DNA of 5,538 nt from positions 1 to 5,538 of the forward strand of contig JANYHY010000563.1 of assembly GCA_025362165.1 (NCBI GenBank), read 5' to 3'. The stretch's first letter is position 1. The number at the start of each line of letters is the position of its first letter. This stretch comes from Myxococcales bacterium (GTDB lineage Bacteria > Myxococcota_A > Polyangia > Polyangiales > Polyangiaceae). Both the position numbers and the translations under genes were made by a program. Positions 1 through 5,399 of the stretch are shown piece after piece. A model generated the notes under the pieces. That model saw nothing but the letters and a program-made list of their open reading frames with translations. It ran no database searches and was not told the DNA's origin.

Positions 1-319
1 TGACACTGGAGGCCCACTTCATGAGAGCGGACCCGACGTCGGTGAGGCGAATGATCCAAGCGCGTGGGTGGCGAGGACTTCGCTCGCGTCGGATCCAGCC
101 GAGCTCTCTGAGACTGCGGAGCATGCGGGAGATCGTGGGGCGGGTGACGCCAAGCATCATGACGATGTCGGATTGTTCAGCGAAGCCGTGCTGCACGATG
201 GTGTGAAGCAGGTCAAAACGCGCAGGCGTGAGCTTTGGGTGGTAAGGCTGACTGAGGCTACGGTGGAAGCGCAGTGCAGCGTGAAAGCAGCGCTTCAACA
301 TGAAGGAGATTTGGTGCAT
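1..319 (-). CDS. MarR-type winged-helix transcriptional regulator, partial (C-terminus beyond left edge)
   Basis: Reading the minus strand from an ATG at 319 gives an open frame of 106 residues that leaves the window with no stop. The product looks like a DNA-binding regulator of the MarR/winged-helix type acting in the cytoplasm. Residues ~30-45 (LTPARFDLLHTIVQHG) match the helix that opens the MarR DNA-binding domain. Residues ~47-76 form the helix-turn-helix, with a recognition helix around TRPTISRMLRSLRELG. Residues ~77-100 look like the beta wing (RRERSPRHPRAW, then IIRLTDVG, the usual 'LT..G' ending). An internal ATG at 301 is an alternative start; neither has a clear Shine-Dalgarno sequence. 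The ligand and targets cannot be told. The candidate operator and repeats at 392-507 lie upstream of this gene, which would fit autoregulation (inference). The N-terminal helix is short for a full MarR protein, so a related winged-helix family is possible. Confidence 0.72.
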   Translation of the reverse strand, partial: MHQISFMLKRCFHAALRFHRSLSQPYHPKLTPARFDLLHTIVQHGFAEQSDIVMMLGVTRPTISRMLRSLRELGWIRRERSPRHPRAWIIRLTDVGSALMKWASSV

Positions 320-391
320 GAGGCAGCGGTATGCACTGCGCGCGCCAAGACCGCCTGGTGCGAGGGGGAGGGGCGCACGGCCCTGTTTTCG

Positions 392-406
392 GCCTGGATA
401 CCAGGC
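392..406. promoter_or_regulatory. Perfect palindrome GCCTGG-ATA-CCAGGC, candidate operator
   Basis: A perfect inverted repeat with 6-bp arms and a 3-bp centre lies 73-87 bp upstream of the ATG at 319 of the minus-strand winged-helix regulator. MarR-family dimers typically bind palindromes of about this size near their own promoter, so autoregulation is a reasonable guess. It overlaps the first copy of the direct repeat that follows. I could not identify convincing -35/-10 boxes next to it. Confidence 0.4.
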
Positions 407-450
407 TAACAAGCTCCAGGCACCCCGTAGATACCAAGCTAACAAGCTCC
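398..450. repeat. Two 20-bp direct repeats, 33 bp apart
   Basis: The word ATACCARGCTAACAAGCTCC occurs at 398-417 and at 431-450 with one mismatch (G in the first copy, A in the second). The start-to-start distance of 33 bp is close to three helical turns. A shorter, degenerate third copy (CCAGGTTAACAA) is at 496-507, another 62 bp along, close to six turns. Helical phasing suggests protein-binding sites upstream of the minus-strand regulator, or remnants of a recombination event beside the insertion element. Both readings are inference. Confidence 0.6.
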
Positions 451-479
451 GCAATTCGACGGAGAGGGGGTGTCCATCT

Positions 480-519
480 GTCCGTCTGGACGTCTCCAGG
501 TTAACAACACATTAGTGTT
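480..519. repeat. Cluster of short dyads at the left boundary of the insertion element
   Basis: Three overlapping or adjacent inverted repeats are visible: GTCC-gtct-GGAC at 480-491, CTGGA-cgtc-TCCAG at 486-499, and AACAC-atta-GTGTT at 506-519. They lie immediately left of the probable insertion-element end. They may be regulator sites, or part of the terminus if the element begins further left than 521. Each is short and could be chance on its own. Confidence 0.35.
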
Positions 520-523
520 AGAA

Positions 524-560
524 CGAAGCCGCTTCGCGGCGGTGGTGCTTCGCGCCGAAG
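524..560 (+). repeat. Tandem hairpins near the element's left end (terIS candidate)
   Basis: Two hairpins follow each other: GCCGC-ttc-GCGGC at 528-540 and CTTCG-cgc-CGAAG at 548-560. The word GCTTCGCG is also directly repeated at 531-538 and 547-554, and CGAAGC at 524-529 can pair with GCTTCG at 547-552, so alternative folds compete. Foldable single-stranded ends are expected where a rolling-circle transposase ends replication. Assignment as terIS rests on position only. Confidence 0.45.
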
Positions 561-592
561 TGATCTCCGTCCCGGCCAAATCGTAACCGTCG

Positions 593-637
593 CTCCGAGA
601 GCCGACGGCACCAGATCGGTGTCGCCGACTCTAGGAG
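593..637 (+). repeat. Long imperfect inverted repeat upstream of the recombinase gene (dyad copy 1)
   Basis: The arms 593-612 and 618-637 pair over 20 positions around a 5-nt centre (AGATC). There are 16 Watson-Crick pairs, one G-T and three single mismatches (597/633, 602/628, 605/625). The inner core is CGGCACC-N5-GGTGTCGC at 606-625. The right outer arm contains AGGAGG, a ribosome-binding-like sequence with no start codon at a useful distance. The same core recurs at 669-689. The site could be a binding site for the adjacent tyrosine recombinase (two inverted arms about a short spacer), an operator, or a leader RNA hairpin. Confidence 0.65.
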
Positions 638-663
638 GACGAGCGCGAGGCGTATCTCCTGGC

Positions 664-693
664 TCCAGCGGCACCCTGACCGGTGTCGCGGGA
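664..693 (+). repeat. Second copy of the recombinase-proximal dyad, overlapping the leader
   Basis: The core CGGCACC-N6-GGTGTCGC at 669-689 repeats the core found at 606-625, offset by 63 bp, close to six helical turns. Pairing extends outward to TCC at 664-666 and GGA at 691-693 with one mismatch (667/690). The G-T position inside the core (671/686) is the same as in copy 1, so the asymmetry is conserved and not only the ability to fold. It ends just before the ribosome binding site of the recombinase, a natural position for autoregulation. Confidence 0.55.
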
Positions 694-694
694 C

Positions 695-701
695 AAAGGA
701 G
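695..701 (+). promoter_or_regulatory. Ribosome binding site deciding the recombinase start
   Basis: AAAGGAG lies 8 nt before the ATG at 710. It favours that ATG over an in-frame GTG at 683, which has no such sequence before it and would lie inside the second dyad. Confidence 0.7.
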
Positions 702-709
702 AAACAGCG

Positions 710-1573
710 ATGAATGATTTGCGCGTTCCGATGAAACAGGATCTCGAGCTCGGTGGCTACGCCCTCGCGACGATCAGGGAGTACCTCAGCGCGGTGAAGC
801 GACTCGGCGAGCACTTCAAGCGCTCGCCGGAGAAGGTGAGCCAGAAGGAGCTGCGGGATTACGTGGAGTACCTCCGCACCAAGCGCAAGTACGGCCCCTC
901 GATGCTGAAGCTTCAGATGGCCGGGATCCGGTACCTCTTCGCCGTCACCTTGGGGAAGCCCGAGATGGTGGCTTGGATGTCGTGGCCGCGGCAGAAGACG
1001 AAGCTGCCTACGATCCTCAGCGGCACCGAGATCGCGACGTTGCTCGCGGCGATGAGCAATCCGATGTTGCGCGCGGTCGCGATGGTGATGTACGGCGCCG
1101 GACTGCGCATCAGCGAGGCGTGTGCGCTCCGCGTCGAGGACATCGACGCAAAGCGCGGAGTCCTCCACGTTCGGAAGGGGAAAGGCAATCGGGAGCGCTG
1201 CGCCGTCCTTCCGGAGACACTCCTGCTCAGCCTTCGAGGTTACTGGGCAGCATCGCGGCCGCCGCGGCCGTTCCTCTTTCCGGCCGAGGACGCGAGCAAG
1301 CCGATCGCGGCCGATCGCGTACGCAAAGCGGTTTCCGCAGCTGTGAAGAGCTCAGGGCTGAGTAAGCGCGCGACGCCGCATTCGCTTCGTCACGCCTTCG
1401 CGACCCACCTGCTCGAAATGGGCACCGACATCCGCCACATTCAGGCGCTCCTCGGTCACGCCTCGATTCGGACGACCCAGCGCTACGCGCAGGTCAGTAG
1501 CTTGAGGCTCGCGAAGACGAAGACCCCGCTCGATCTGCTCGGCACCGCCGAGGGTAAGAAGACGCTCGGGTAG
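710..1573 (+). CDS. Tyrosine recombinase (phage-integrase family) of an IS91-type element
   Basis: The 287-residue product is a complete tyrosine recombinase, which cuts and rejoins DNA through a 3'-phosphotyrosine intermediate. Residues ~8-90 form the SAM-like core-binding domain (MKQDLELGGYALATIREYL...). Residues ~100-265 form the catalytic domain. Visible catalytic residues are R133 (GAGLRISEA), a beta-hairpin lysine near K158 (RKGKGNRER), H224 and R227 (HSLRHAFATHL), H250 (LLGHASI) and the nucleophile Y259 (TTQRYAQV). The ATG at 710 is chosen for its ribosome binding site. The stop lies 12 bp before the transposase start, so the two genes probably form one transcript. Recombinases of this type are known as accessory genes of some IS91-family elements; their substrate site and role are unclear. 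Resolving a circular or dimeric intermediate is one possibility. The two upstream dyads are candidate binding sites. Confidence 0.93.
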   Translation: MNDLRVPMKQDLELGGYALATIREYLSAVKRLGEHFKRSPEKVSQKELRDYVEYLRTKRKYGPSMLKLQMAGIRYLFAVTLGKPEMVAWMSWPRQKTKLPTILSGTEIATLLAAMSNPMLRAVAMVMYGAGLRISEACALRVEDIDAKRGVLHVRKGKGNRERCAVLPETLLLSLRGYWAASRPPRPFLFPAEDASKPIAADRVRKAVSAAVKSSGLSKRATPHSLRHAFATHLLEMGTDIRHIQALLGHASIRTTQRYAQVSSLRLAKTKTPLDLLGTAEGKKTLG

Positions 1574-1585
1574 CCCGCCGTCATC

Positions 1586-2773
1586 ATGGACTGCGCGTCG
1601 AGCTCTTCGCCGCGACGCCCCTCCTTCGAGCTCGCCGACATCGTCCGCGCGCATGGGGAGGCGTGTCGGCGAAGCTTTGTCCTGACGCCCGATCAGACGG
1701 TGGTGCTGCGCGACATCGTTCGTTGCCGCACCGCCGCGCTGGGCGGACACCTCGACGTGTGCGATCGGTGCGCGTACACGTCGCCCTCCTACAACTCGTG
1801 TCGAAATCGGCATTGCCCCAAGTGCCAAGGGCTCGCGCAGGCGAAATGGATCGCCGAGCGCGAGAAACGTATCTTGCCGGTCCGTCACTTCCACGTCGTT
1901 TTCACGCTCCCGGCGGAGCTGCATGGCCTCGTGCGCTTTCGCCGCGAAGCGTTGTTCGACATGCTCTTCGCGTGCGCGTCGCAGACGCTCCTCGAGCTCG
2001 CGCGCGACGAGCGGCACCTCGGCGCCGAGCTCGGCCTCACGGCCGTCCTCCACACCTGGACGCGCGAGCTGCTCTTCCACCCGCACGTTCACTGCATCGT
2101 CACCGGCGGAGGACTTGCCCTCGATGCTCGCCGCTGGATCGACTCCGGCAAGAAATTCCTCTTCCACGTCAACGTCATGGGCGCGCTCTTCCGAGGCAAG
2201 TTTCTCGACCGCCTGCGCAAGGCCTACGCGCGCGGCGCCTTCGCGGACTTCGACAGCTTCGAGGATCCGGAGGGCTTCGATCGCCTCATGTGCGCGATCG
2301 CGAAGAAGGACTGGGTCGTCTACGCCAAGCGCGCCTTCGGCGGCGCCGAGCAGGTCTATCGCTACCTCGGGCGCTACACGCATCGCGTCGGCATCGCCAA
2401 CAGCAGGCTCGTCGCTTTGAATGACGACGACGTCACCTTCCGCACCAAGAACGGCAAGACGATCACCGTCGCGCCCACCGAGTTCCTTCGCCGATTTCTC
2501 CTTCACGTCCTTCCCGCACGCTTCGTCAAGATGCGCCACTTCGGCCTCCTCGCCTCGGGCAACGTGAACACGAAGCTCGCGAATGCGCGGACGCTCCTCC
2601 AGGACCGGCGCACGACATCTGTCATGCGAACGACAGCGTCGGGTCAAGACATCCTCGACGCCCTCACCGCCGACAAGCCTCGGCCGTGTCCGCTGTGCAG
2701 CGTCGGCTCCCTCCATCGCCAGCCTCTGCCTCCGAGCTCGTCGCCGACAACCCCCATCCTCGACTCCTCATGA
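1586..2773 (+). CDS. tnpA: IS91-family HUH/Y2 transposase with N-terminal zinc ribbon
   Basis: This 395-residue protein is a rolling-circle transposase that nicks one strand at oriIS and transfers it through a 5'-phosphotyrosine. The N-terminal zinc-binding domain shows C59-x-x-C62, C72 and C77-x-x-C80 (ending NRHCPKCQG). The HUH metal-binding motif is H167-V168-H169 (HPHVHCIVTGGG), after the typical FHVVFTLPAEL segment. The tyrosine pair is Y260 and Y264 (YRYLGRYTHRVGI), spaced four residues as in IS91. A late CPLC motif at 368-371 precedes a proline/serine-rich tail. The length is normal for the family and every key residue is present, so it is probably functional. The ATG at 1586 has no clear ribosome binding site but is 12 bp after the recombinase stop, suggesting translational coupling. 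An ATG at 1653 is less likely because it would remove the conserved ELADIVRAHG segment. Confidence 0.95.
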   Translation: MDCASSSSPRRPSFELADIVRAHGEACRRSFVLTPDQTVVLRDIVRCRTAALGGHLDVCDRCAYTSPSYNSCRNRHCPKCQGLAQAKWIAEREKRILPVRHFHVVFTLPAELHGLVRFRREALFDMLFACASQTLLELARDERHLGAELGLTAVLHTWTRELLFHPHVHCIVTGGGLALDARRWIDSGKKFLFHVNVMGALFRGKFLDRLRKAYARGAFADFDSFEDPEGFDRLMCAIAKKDWVVYAKRAFGGAEQVYRYLGRYTHRVGIANSRLVALNDDDVTFRTKNGKTITVAPTEFLRRFLLHVLPARFVKMRHFGLLASGNVNTKLANARTLLQDRRTTSVMRTTASGQDILDALTADKPRPCPLCSVGSLHRQPLPPSSSPTTPILDSS

Positions 2774-2808
2774 CCGCCATCGCCTCCCGACCTACGCTCG
2801 ATCGAGGC

Positions 2809-2830
2809 TCCCAACTGGCCGAGCCAGGGA
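2809..2830 (+). repeat. Bulged hairpin downstream of the transposase gene
   Basis: CTGGC-cga-GCCAG forms a perfect 5-bp stem at 2815-2827. TCC at 2809-2811 and GGA at 2828-2830 extend it across a 3-nt bulge (CAA). It starts 36 bp after the transposase stop and has no T-run, so it could be a transcript-end structure or part of the transposition origin. Neither is shown. Confidence 0.35.
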
Positions 2831-3011
2831 CCGATCCGTCCTCGCGCCGTCCGGCTGCGCATCTCGCGCGCCGTAGCGCAACAATTGCCACCTTCACCGG
2901 TGGGTCAATCGCGCCGCTCCTCGCCCCCTTCGCATCCGTCCTGCTCGCGCTCGCTGCCGCGCCGCACACGCAGAGTCGATCGCGAACCCACGACCACCCG
3001 ACTTCCCCATA

Positions 3012-3028
3012 GCCACCGCCACCGCCAC
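3012..3028 (+). repeat. Short tandem repeat (GCCACC), nearly three units
   Basis: GCCACC is repeated twice in full, followed by GCCAC, within the C-rich right end of the element. It is a small simple repeat, prone to slippage, with no evident function. Confidence 0.6.
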
Positions 3029-3138
3029 GCGCGCCACGAACCGACTTCGTTCAACAGGCCGATTCCACGTCAACCCCGGCCAAGTCGTGCCCAGCTTCGA
3101 CCCCCCACTCGCGGGGCCGACGTGCAATCGCCTATATG

Positions 3139-5223
3139 TTAGTTGGCGTCGACTTCTCGGACGACAGAGTTGCCGGCGCTGTCGAAGGCGCGGATGGCGA
3201 CGATGTGCGGGCCTGCGGGGACGATGGTCGAGACGTCTGCGTCGAACAGCTCGTCCGTGGCGTCATAGATCCCGTCCACAGGGGCGATTGGTCGCCAGTC
3301 GAGCCGTCCGTCCACGGCGACCTCCACGCGCGCGATCGGTCCCACGACATCCATGACTCTAACCTTCAATCGGCGACCGGCGATCGCGATGGCGCCGAAC
3401 ACGGGAGGCGTATTGTCCACCAATACAGTCTGAGACTCCAATGCGTCCTTTTGGGTGCGCTCTGGCGGATTGGAGACCTCGTCACTGGCCTCTAATCGAA
3501 CTCTATACTTGCCCTCGGGCAAAGCGGCAGTCTCCCAGTCGTATTCGAGCTTGGGACTGACGATGATCTCGTCCGTGCGTTGCATGTCACGCCAGACCTT
3601 CTGATCTTCGCGCCTATAGGCCAAGCGATACCTCAGAGCGTCTTGATCGGGGTTGTCGATGTGCCAGGTGACCTTGACCACCGACTCGTGCTTGGGCGCT
3701 TCTCCACCGCTCGCCGCCAATCCCTCTTTGGAGTCGTGCACGGAGCCCTTCATCGACGCGTCTACGCTCGTGAGCACGGCGCGCACGTTCTCTGTCACGA
3801 ACGGCAATGACACTTCGAGCAGCTCTGCGTTCGCGTCTTTGCTCCAGCGCGCGCGCACTTGAACATAACGAGCGTCGGGGACGTTCGCGTTGGCGGGAGC
3901 GCCGAGCGGATTGGACCAATTGCTCCAAGTGGAGTCGGGCTTGTCCGTGTTGCCCGTGCGCAGAGAGATCTCGAGCGCGCCTGTGGAGCGCCATGAAATC
4001 GTCCCGAATTTAGCCGCCAATCCGGTGTCGAACGATTTGCTCGTCCACACCGCGTCGGCGCCGCCTTGGCCGAGGATGCGGTGGAAGTTGCAGGTGTCGC
4101 TCGACGCGATGAAGCCGCCCCCTACTGAGTTGGGTCGCGTCGCGTTGGCAGGTAGCCCCCCGAGACCGAGCGCTCCTATGGCGCGCTCGTCCGTGTCGGC
4201 GACGAGTGAGATTGCGTGTTGATCGTCTACTGAATAGACACGCCCCTCTGCGCCAGTTCCCACATAGGGTTTACCCACACTGTCGAGCGCCAATGACATG
4301 TAATGGAACTCGTCGTGGTGCATGAGCTTCTCGGGTCTGCCTTGAGCGTCGATGCGTGTGAGCGTGCCTTTGCCAGGCTTGGGTCGACTGCTCGTGGACG
4401 CAGACGCGGGTCGCGTTCCGCCGGTCCGGCGGGGCACTTCGGGCTGCTCGCCGTACTCGTTCGAAATAGCGTAGAGCGCGCCATTGGCCGCCAATGCCAA
4501 TGACTTCACCTCTTCACCCGGAAAATCGAACACCACAGTCGCGCGGCCTGGGGCAGTGATTTTGTAGAGCAGCGCCTTGCCGCTCGAGCCCGCGTAGACC
4601 TCTCCGTTGGGAGCGACCGCCAGAGAGACGAGGTGTGTCTCGTCGCTCTTGTAATAGACCTCGGCTTTGCCGGTCATGTCCACGCGGAACACTTTTCCTT
4701 CGGGACCGGTGGCAGCAAACATCACAGTCTTGGTCTTGTCGAACGCGAGCGCCCACACGTGGGTGGTGTCGGGCAGCGTGACGAAGACCTCTGCCTTGCC
4801 CTGAGTTACTTTGTAGATCTTCCCGTCGGGGATCGTGGCGGCATACACATTCCCCTTTGCGTCTTCCGCGAGCGACGTGACGGCGAGCTCTTTGGTGTCG
4901 GCGAACACGCTGACCTGATCGCCGCTCACCTTCATGACGTGCCCGCTCGGGCTCGTGCCGAGGAGCGTCGAGCCGTCGGCGAGCGAGAGCGCGGTCCACA
5001 CGGCGCTCGCGTCGGGTACGGGGACGTTGCCGAGCGTGAGCCCCGCTCGAACCACGCCGTCGGAGCCAACAGCGACGCCCTTGAGGTCGCCGCCGGAGAG
5101 CTCGTCCAGTGTGTCCAAGACGAACGTTCGCGTGCCGACCGCGTTGGCGTTGGTCGTCGCGAGCGCGACGAGCGCGCAGACGGCAAGGCTGACAGGCCGA
5201 CGTGTGAGACTGAGGCGTTTCAT
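3139..5223 (-). CDS. Exported beta-propeller protein with C-terminal beta-sandwich domains
   Basis: The 694-residue product is complete. Residues 1-28 are a Sec signal peptide (MKRLSLTRRP, then a hydrophobic stretch, cleavage likely after ANA28), so it acts outside the cytoplasm. Residues ~45-380 are a propeller of about seven blades, marked by recurring openings: GVAVGSDG (49), SLAEDAKG (117), ALAFDKTK (158), SLAVAPNG (200), SLALAANG (241) and SLALDSVG (310), each followed by a 'GxVYxxT..G' type strand. Residues ~257-287 are a low-complexity Pro/Ser/Arg insertion inside one blade. Residues ~390-476 resemble a beta-sandwich (SFDTG...ISWRSTG...RTGNT...WSNWS). Residues ~515-602 resemble a fibronectin type III fold, and ~603-694 an Ig-like fold (VDNTPPVF...IRAFDSAGNSVV). 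No catalytic motif is visible, so binding or scaffolding is more likely than catalysis. GGAG lies very close to the ATG. The gene is divergent from the lipoprotein gene at 5449. GC content changes sharply within it. Confidence 0.88.
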   Translation of the reverse strand: MKRLSLTRRPVSLAVCALVALATTNANAVGTRTFVLDTLDELSGGDLKGVAVGSDGVVRAGLTLGNVPVPDASAVWTALSLADGSTLLGTSPSGHVMKVSGDQVSVFADTKELAVTSLAEDAKGNVYAATIPDGKIYKVTQGKAEVFVTLPDTTHVWALAFDKTKTVMFAATGPEGKVFRVDMTGKAEVYYKSDETHLVSLAVAPNGEVYAGSSGKALLYKITAPGRATVVFDFPGEEVKSLALAANGALYAISNEYGEQPEVPRRTGGTRPASASTSSRPKPGKGTLTRIDAQGRPEKLMHHDEFHYMSLALDSVGKPYVGTGAEGRVYSVDDQHAISLVADTDERAIGALGLGGLPANATRPNSVGGGFIASSDTCNFHRILGQGGADAVWTSKSFDTGLAAKFGTISWRSTGALEISLRTGNTDKPDSTWSNWSNPLGAPANANVPDARYVQVRARWSKDANAELLEVSLPFVTENVRAVLTSVDASMKGSVHDSKEGLAASGGEAPKHESVVKVTWHIDNPDQDALRYRLAYRREDQKVWRDMQRTDEIIVSPKLEYDWETAALPEGKYRVRLEASDEVSNPPERTQKDALESQTVLVDNTPPVFGAIAIAGRRLKVRVMDVVGPIARVEVAVDGRLDWRPIAPVDGIYDATDELFDADVSTIVPAGPHIVAIRAFDSAGNSVVREVDAN

Positions 5224-5243
5224 TGTCTCCGTTCTACACGAAA

Positions 5244-5269
5244 TTGATGCCGCCTTCGGCGGACATCAA
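5244..5269. repeat. Strong hairpin/inverted repeat in the leader of the propeller gene
   Basis: TTGATG and CATCAA (5244-5249 and 5264-5269) enclose CCGCC-TTC-GGCGG, giving 11 base pairs with one bulged A at 5263. It lies 21 bp upstream of the propeller start. Read on the minus strand it is followed by TTT, so it could be an RNA structure in the leader, perhaps a weak attenuator. Read as DNA, it is centred about 50 bp upstream of the sigma-54 promoter centre and could bind a regulator of the lipoprotein gene. Confidence 0.55.
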
Positions 5270-5297
5270 CACTTGGTCGAGTGCCCCCCGCACTAGG

Positions 5298-5314
5298 TTG
5301 GCACGCCCCAAGCA
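5298..5314 (+). promoter_or_regulatory. Candidate sigma-54 (RpoN) promoter for the lipoprotein gene
   Basis: TTGGCACG matches the -24 element exactly. The GG at 5300-5301 and the GC at 5312-5313 are separated by the required 10 bp. The -12 element is AAGCA, keeping the essential GC but with AA in place of the usual TT. Transcription would start near 5325, giving a leader of about 125 nt before the ATG at 5449. Sigma-54 promoters need an enhancer-binding protein; the inverted repeats at 5244-5269 and 5270-5283 (CACT...AGTG) are possible sites, though closer than usual. Confidence 0.5.
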
Positions 5315-5399
5315 CCCACAAAACGGCCTGCTTTTCCAAAATGAGACGTGCATTCGCCAGCGGTCCACCTATCTTCATCGATGGGTAGCTGCGCCGCCT

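Larger units (their letters stand above)
521..3081 (+). mobile_element. IS91-family rolling-circle insertion element with accessory tyrosine recombinase (ends approximate)
   Basis: The element is identified by its two tandem plus-strand genes: a tyrosine recombinase followed 12 bp later by an IS91-type HUH/Y2 transposase. IS91 elements move by a rolling-circle route, from an oriIS downstream of the transposase to a terIS upstream of it, and make no target duplication. The ends therefore cannot be found from flanking repeats. The left end is placed at 521 because hairpin-rich sequence starts there. The right end is placed at 3081 because CAAG follows at 3082-3085; IS91-type elements are known to abut GAAC or CAAG on the oriIS side. 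A GAAC at 3038-3041 is a competing right boundary. Both genes look intact, so the element may be active. It lies between two minus-strand host genes and seems to break neither. Confidence 0.8.
2774..3138. other. Non-coding right end of the element (oriIS region) and downstream flank of the propeller gene
   Basis: This 365-bp stretch has open frames on both strands, but none has recognisable protein sequence or a ribosome binding site. It is C-rich on the plus strand: by hand count 2981-3080 has 49 C and 19 G. Foldable elements include the palindrome CTCGATCGAG (2797-2806), a bulged hairpin (2809-2830), CACCGGTG (2895-2902) and GAAC/GTTC arms at 3038-3052. The IS91 oriIS must lie in here. The part after about 3082 is probably the original flank downstream of the minus-strand propeller gene; it contains a weak CCCC/GGGG stem without a T-run, so no convincing terminator. 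Confidence 0.5.

Noticed and set aside
68..515. Plus-strand open frames at the left edge
   Set aside because: They lie opposite a minus-strand frame with a clear winged-helix pattern and show no domain of their own.
398..524. Integron attC-like words (CTAACAA, GTTAGAAC) near a tyrosine recombinase
   Set aside because: They do not match the attC core consensus (RYYYAAC / GTTRRRY) and are direct repeats, not a folded site. The recombinase resembles IS91 accessory enzymes and I saw no integron-integrase-specific insertion.
683..709. GTG start at 683 extending the recombinase by nine codons
   Set aside because: No ribosome binding site precedes it and it lies in the second dyad; AAAGGAG is correctly placed for the ATG at 710.
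518..1168. A 216-codon minus-strand open frame opposite the recombinase leader and N-terminus
   Set aside because: Its sequence is His/Arg-rich and unstructured, and it crosses the dyads and ribosome binding site of a well-supported plus-strand gene.
1352..2716. A 454-codon open frame on the minus strand opposite the transposase
   Set aside because: Its translation is highly charged and Arg/Glu/Ala-rich without any fold signature. It lies opposite a transposase with all family motifs, so it is a GC-rich antisense shadow.
3088..3120. Intrinsic terminator for the propeller gene (CCCC/GGGG stem)
   Set aside because: The stem is only about 4 bp and no T-run follows on the minus strand.
2583..3142. 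Several 70-110 codon open frames on both strands after the transposase
   Set aside because: They are Arg/Ser/Pro-rich, lack ribosome binding sites and mutually overlap, as expected for C-rich non-coding DNA.
5173..5184. Possible lipobox (LAVC) in the propeller signal peptide
   Set aside because: The residue before the cysteine is Val, not Gly/Ala/Ser, and the hydrophobic stretch continues to a good signal peptidase I site (ANA), so it is more likely a soluble exported protein.
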